Origin: Talinum fruticosum
Lineage: Eukaryota; Streptophyta; Magnoliopsida; Caryophyllales; Talinaceae
Length of the DNA: 64,000 nt
NCBI GenBank assembly: GCA_021018815.1
Contig: JAITYX010000004.1
Location: 2,481,501 to 2,545,500, forward strand
Direction: 5' to 3'
Shown: piece by piece, positions 62,100-64,000 of the stretch
Position numbering within the stretch: the first letter of the stretch is position 1
Layout of the letters: each line of letters opens with the position of its first letter
Notes under the pieces: generated by a model
Seen by the model: only the letters and a program-made list of their open reading frames with translations
Database searches by the model: none
What the model was told of the DNA's origin: nothing
Made by a program: the position numbers and the translations under genes

Positions 62100-62420
62100 T
62101 GTTGTACCTCGAACTCTATCTCTTCCGCTCCAGATCTCTCAATATCTCGACCTTAAAACCACCATCGAAAACCTAGAAACCCCGCCGAAAATGGGGATCG
62201 ACATTAATAAATAAGGGCAAAAATCCAACTGACCTTCTATGGGAAACAAATCATGAAAATCAAAATTTTGTTTCCACTGAGACGCAGAGAGCGCGAAAGG
62301 GATAGAATTGTGAGAAGAGAGGTGGAATTGTGAGGAGAGAGAAAACTAGGGTTTGTGTTTGGATTTTGAATTTTGGGGGAAGAATGGAAGTGAATGGACT
62401 GGAGGAGAGAGAAAAATAAC
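62100..62420 (-). promoter_or_regulatory. PDS5 5'UTR/promoter region with telo-box
   Basis: On the minus strand AAACCCTAG (62346-62354) lies about 250 bp upstream of the ATG, among CT-rich runs (62320-62343 and 62401-62417). Telo-boxes are frequent near starts of cell-cycle and housekeeping genes in plants (established knowledge). Confidence 0.45.
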
Positions 62421-64000
62421 CCTTCTCTTTCCCCTTTTTTTAATTAAATGAACACCTCTAGAAATTCAAATGAACAAAGAGGTGTACAAAATCTGATGCC
62501 GGATTTTTCACCTATAGATTGCAGTTGAGGGGTGGCTTTGGAATCCGCTGGGTTCAACTTCAACCCTTGAATTCTCAATTACTTGGACATTTTTAGGGTT
62601 TTTTTTTTTTGTAATTTGATTTTGATTGATTATCTTCATCTAAAATCTCCAGAAATAAATCCAAACTATATTGTTATTTAGATTAGAGAGGCAAAATCAT
62701 AATTGTTGTGCGTACTGATTGGAATGTATATTGTGTTGTTGGATTTTTTTCTTGTGGAATACCGATAAATCTAATATTCGATCTTATTTCACCATTTTAA
62801 TGAATCATTAATCTTGCTGTAACATATGCACATACAATCAAGACATTCCTTATAACCAAGTTTCATAAGTGGTTTTTGATTTGAAACAATTAAATTTTTT
62901 CGTGTCGATTTCTCGTAACGAATTCAATGTCATGTTTCTTACCCGTTTAATCTCGTAGTTTCATAGGTTAGTGATTTTATTGATTTATCATTTATATTGT
63001 GTTCTTTGTGTTTAATATGCAAATGATAACTTGTTCCGCAACTCAATATGTGCCATTGTCGATGATTCGTTTTACTCGAAATATTATAAACTCCCCAATA
63101 TAACGAGTGGTAGAGGTGAGAGTATATACTTTCACGTTGATATGGAAAAAAAAATTATTGTGTGTAAAAACATTTTTTTAATTGTTAGAATCATTTTTAG
63201 ATTAACTACCTTAATTTGAGTATCGTTAGGATTCTCTCTCGCTCTTTTTCCAAAATCGGTTCGTATCTTTAACTTCCTCACTTCTCTCTAACTCTCTTTC
63301 TTGTTCCCTCTCTCTCTCTCTCTCTCTCTCTCTTTGTTCGGTTTCTATATTTCCCTCCCAATTTTCTCTTTCCATCGACTCATCTTCGCTCCAATCTCCC
63401 CATATCGCTCTTCACCCGGATGCTTGAATTCCGGCCAATTGATTGTTCTCTCTCATTCATATCATCAAACTATTTCGTTCATCTTCAAATAGTCACACAA
63501 TATATTTAGTGAATATTGTCAACTCTCACTCAAAATTTAGTCAAAATTCAGTGAAGATTAGCGATGGAGGAACGAAGCAAAGCACAAACAATCTTCTACA
63601 TTAGGAAAAATCGAGTATAATCTCTTGCGTGATAAAAAATACTTCAACTTTGGTTAATCTATATGCAAAAATTGGTTAATTCATATGATATTTACATTAT
63701 ATGGTGTTTTCCATCAACATCGGTTAATTTCCATTATATTTGGCCTGTTATGCTAGTATGGGGCGTGGGTTGATAGTTCATGTATATAAGTAATTTGTTC
63801 ATCAACAATGGTCGTATGGTTCATCCATTAATAATATTTGTTCATTGTTTTAAAGTATTTTGTTCGTCGAGATTTTGTTTTTGAAACATTTGTTGGTTGT
63901 CATATGTTAAAATGTTCATCCATGTAATTTTGGTTGTTCATTGTCTTATCTTGAATTGTTCATTTCAGGCGGATGTTTTGTTCAATAATTTGGACTATGT
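62421..64000. other. Intergenic stretch; CT-rich leader-like patch near 63.3 kb, no gene recognised
   Basis: A (TC)n run (63308-63333) lies in a CT-rich plus-strand patch (63220-63460) that resembles a 5'UTR. An ATG at 63564 opens only 18 codons (MEERSKAQTIFYIRKNRV). The last 350 bp are rich in GTTCATC/GTTCATT phrases. Whatever this belongs to lies mostly beyond the window. Confidence 0.35.
63308..63333 (+). repeat. (TC)n microsatellite
   Basis: Thirteen uninterrupted TC units in the CT-rich patch. Confidence 0.95.

Overview
This is a window of nuclear DNA from a flowering plant, most likely a eudicot. The evidence is AT-rich intergenic DNA full of small DNA transposons, GT/AG introns, and plant-specific gene families: a group IIa WRKY factor, a CIPK/SnRK3 kinase, MIR156, a Tudor-containing PDS5 and the spliceosomal helicase RH21. 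I cannot name the species. I see no rRNA, CRISPR array or bacterial feature.

Layout. The left edge holds the first two exons of a WRKY40/WRKY18-like gene (1-887, minus, cut by the window end), with a TATA box and W-boxes upstream and a diverged ~220-bp tandem duplication behind them. From 1.6 to 12.9 kb there is no recognisable gene. This stretch holds Stowaway-like and Helitron-like elements, a cluster of six ACGT (bZIP-type) cores at 5841-6033, a long foldback element (7786-8621) and a ~1-kb hAT-like element (10633-11670). A single-exon CIPK kinase lies at 12901-14237 (minus). A LINE endonuclease remnant (15.7-16.4 kb) and a tRNA-Leu(UAA) gene (17821-17903, minus) follow. The MIR156 hairpin is at 25922-26050 (minus), with an exact miR156 and its star strand, and its transcription unit probably spans several kb. 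From 26.7 to 42.8 kb there are mainly MITEs, a tRNA-derived SINE with a degenerate target-site duplication, LTR-like debris and an orphan GC-rich exon-like block. The right third holds DEAD-box helicase RH21/PRP28 (42839-45089, minus), a 2794-bp solo LTR with a perfect 5-bp target-site duplication just upstream of it (probably inside its 5'UTR intron), and a 14-exon PDS5C/D/E-type gene (51985-62099, minus). Every cellular gene recognised, including the tRNA and the miRNA, is on the minus strand.

The genes are functionally independent: stress transcription factor, Ca2+ signalling kinase, developmental-timing miRNA, splicing helicase and cohesin regulator. There is no operon-like logic.

An important caveat: CIPK, RH21 and PDS5 are each broken by frameshifts (4, 2 and 2), all at homopolymer runs. 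Seven of the eight are repaired by one extra base of the same run, and no in-frame stops remain. An essential splicing helicase and a cohesin factor carrying the same signature as the kinase points to consensus errors in the assembly rather than three pseudogenes.
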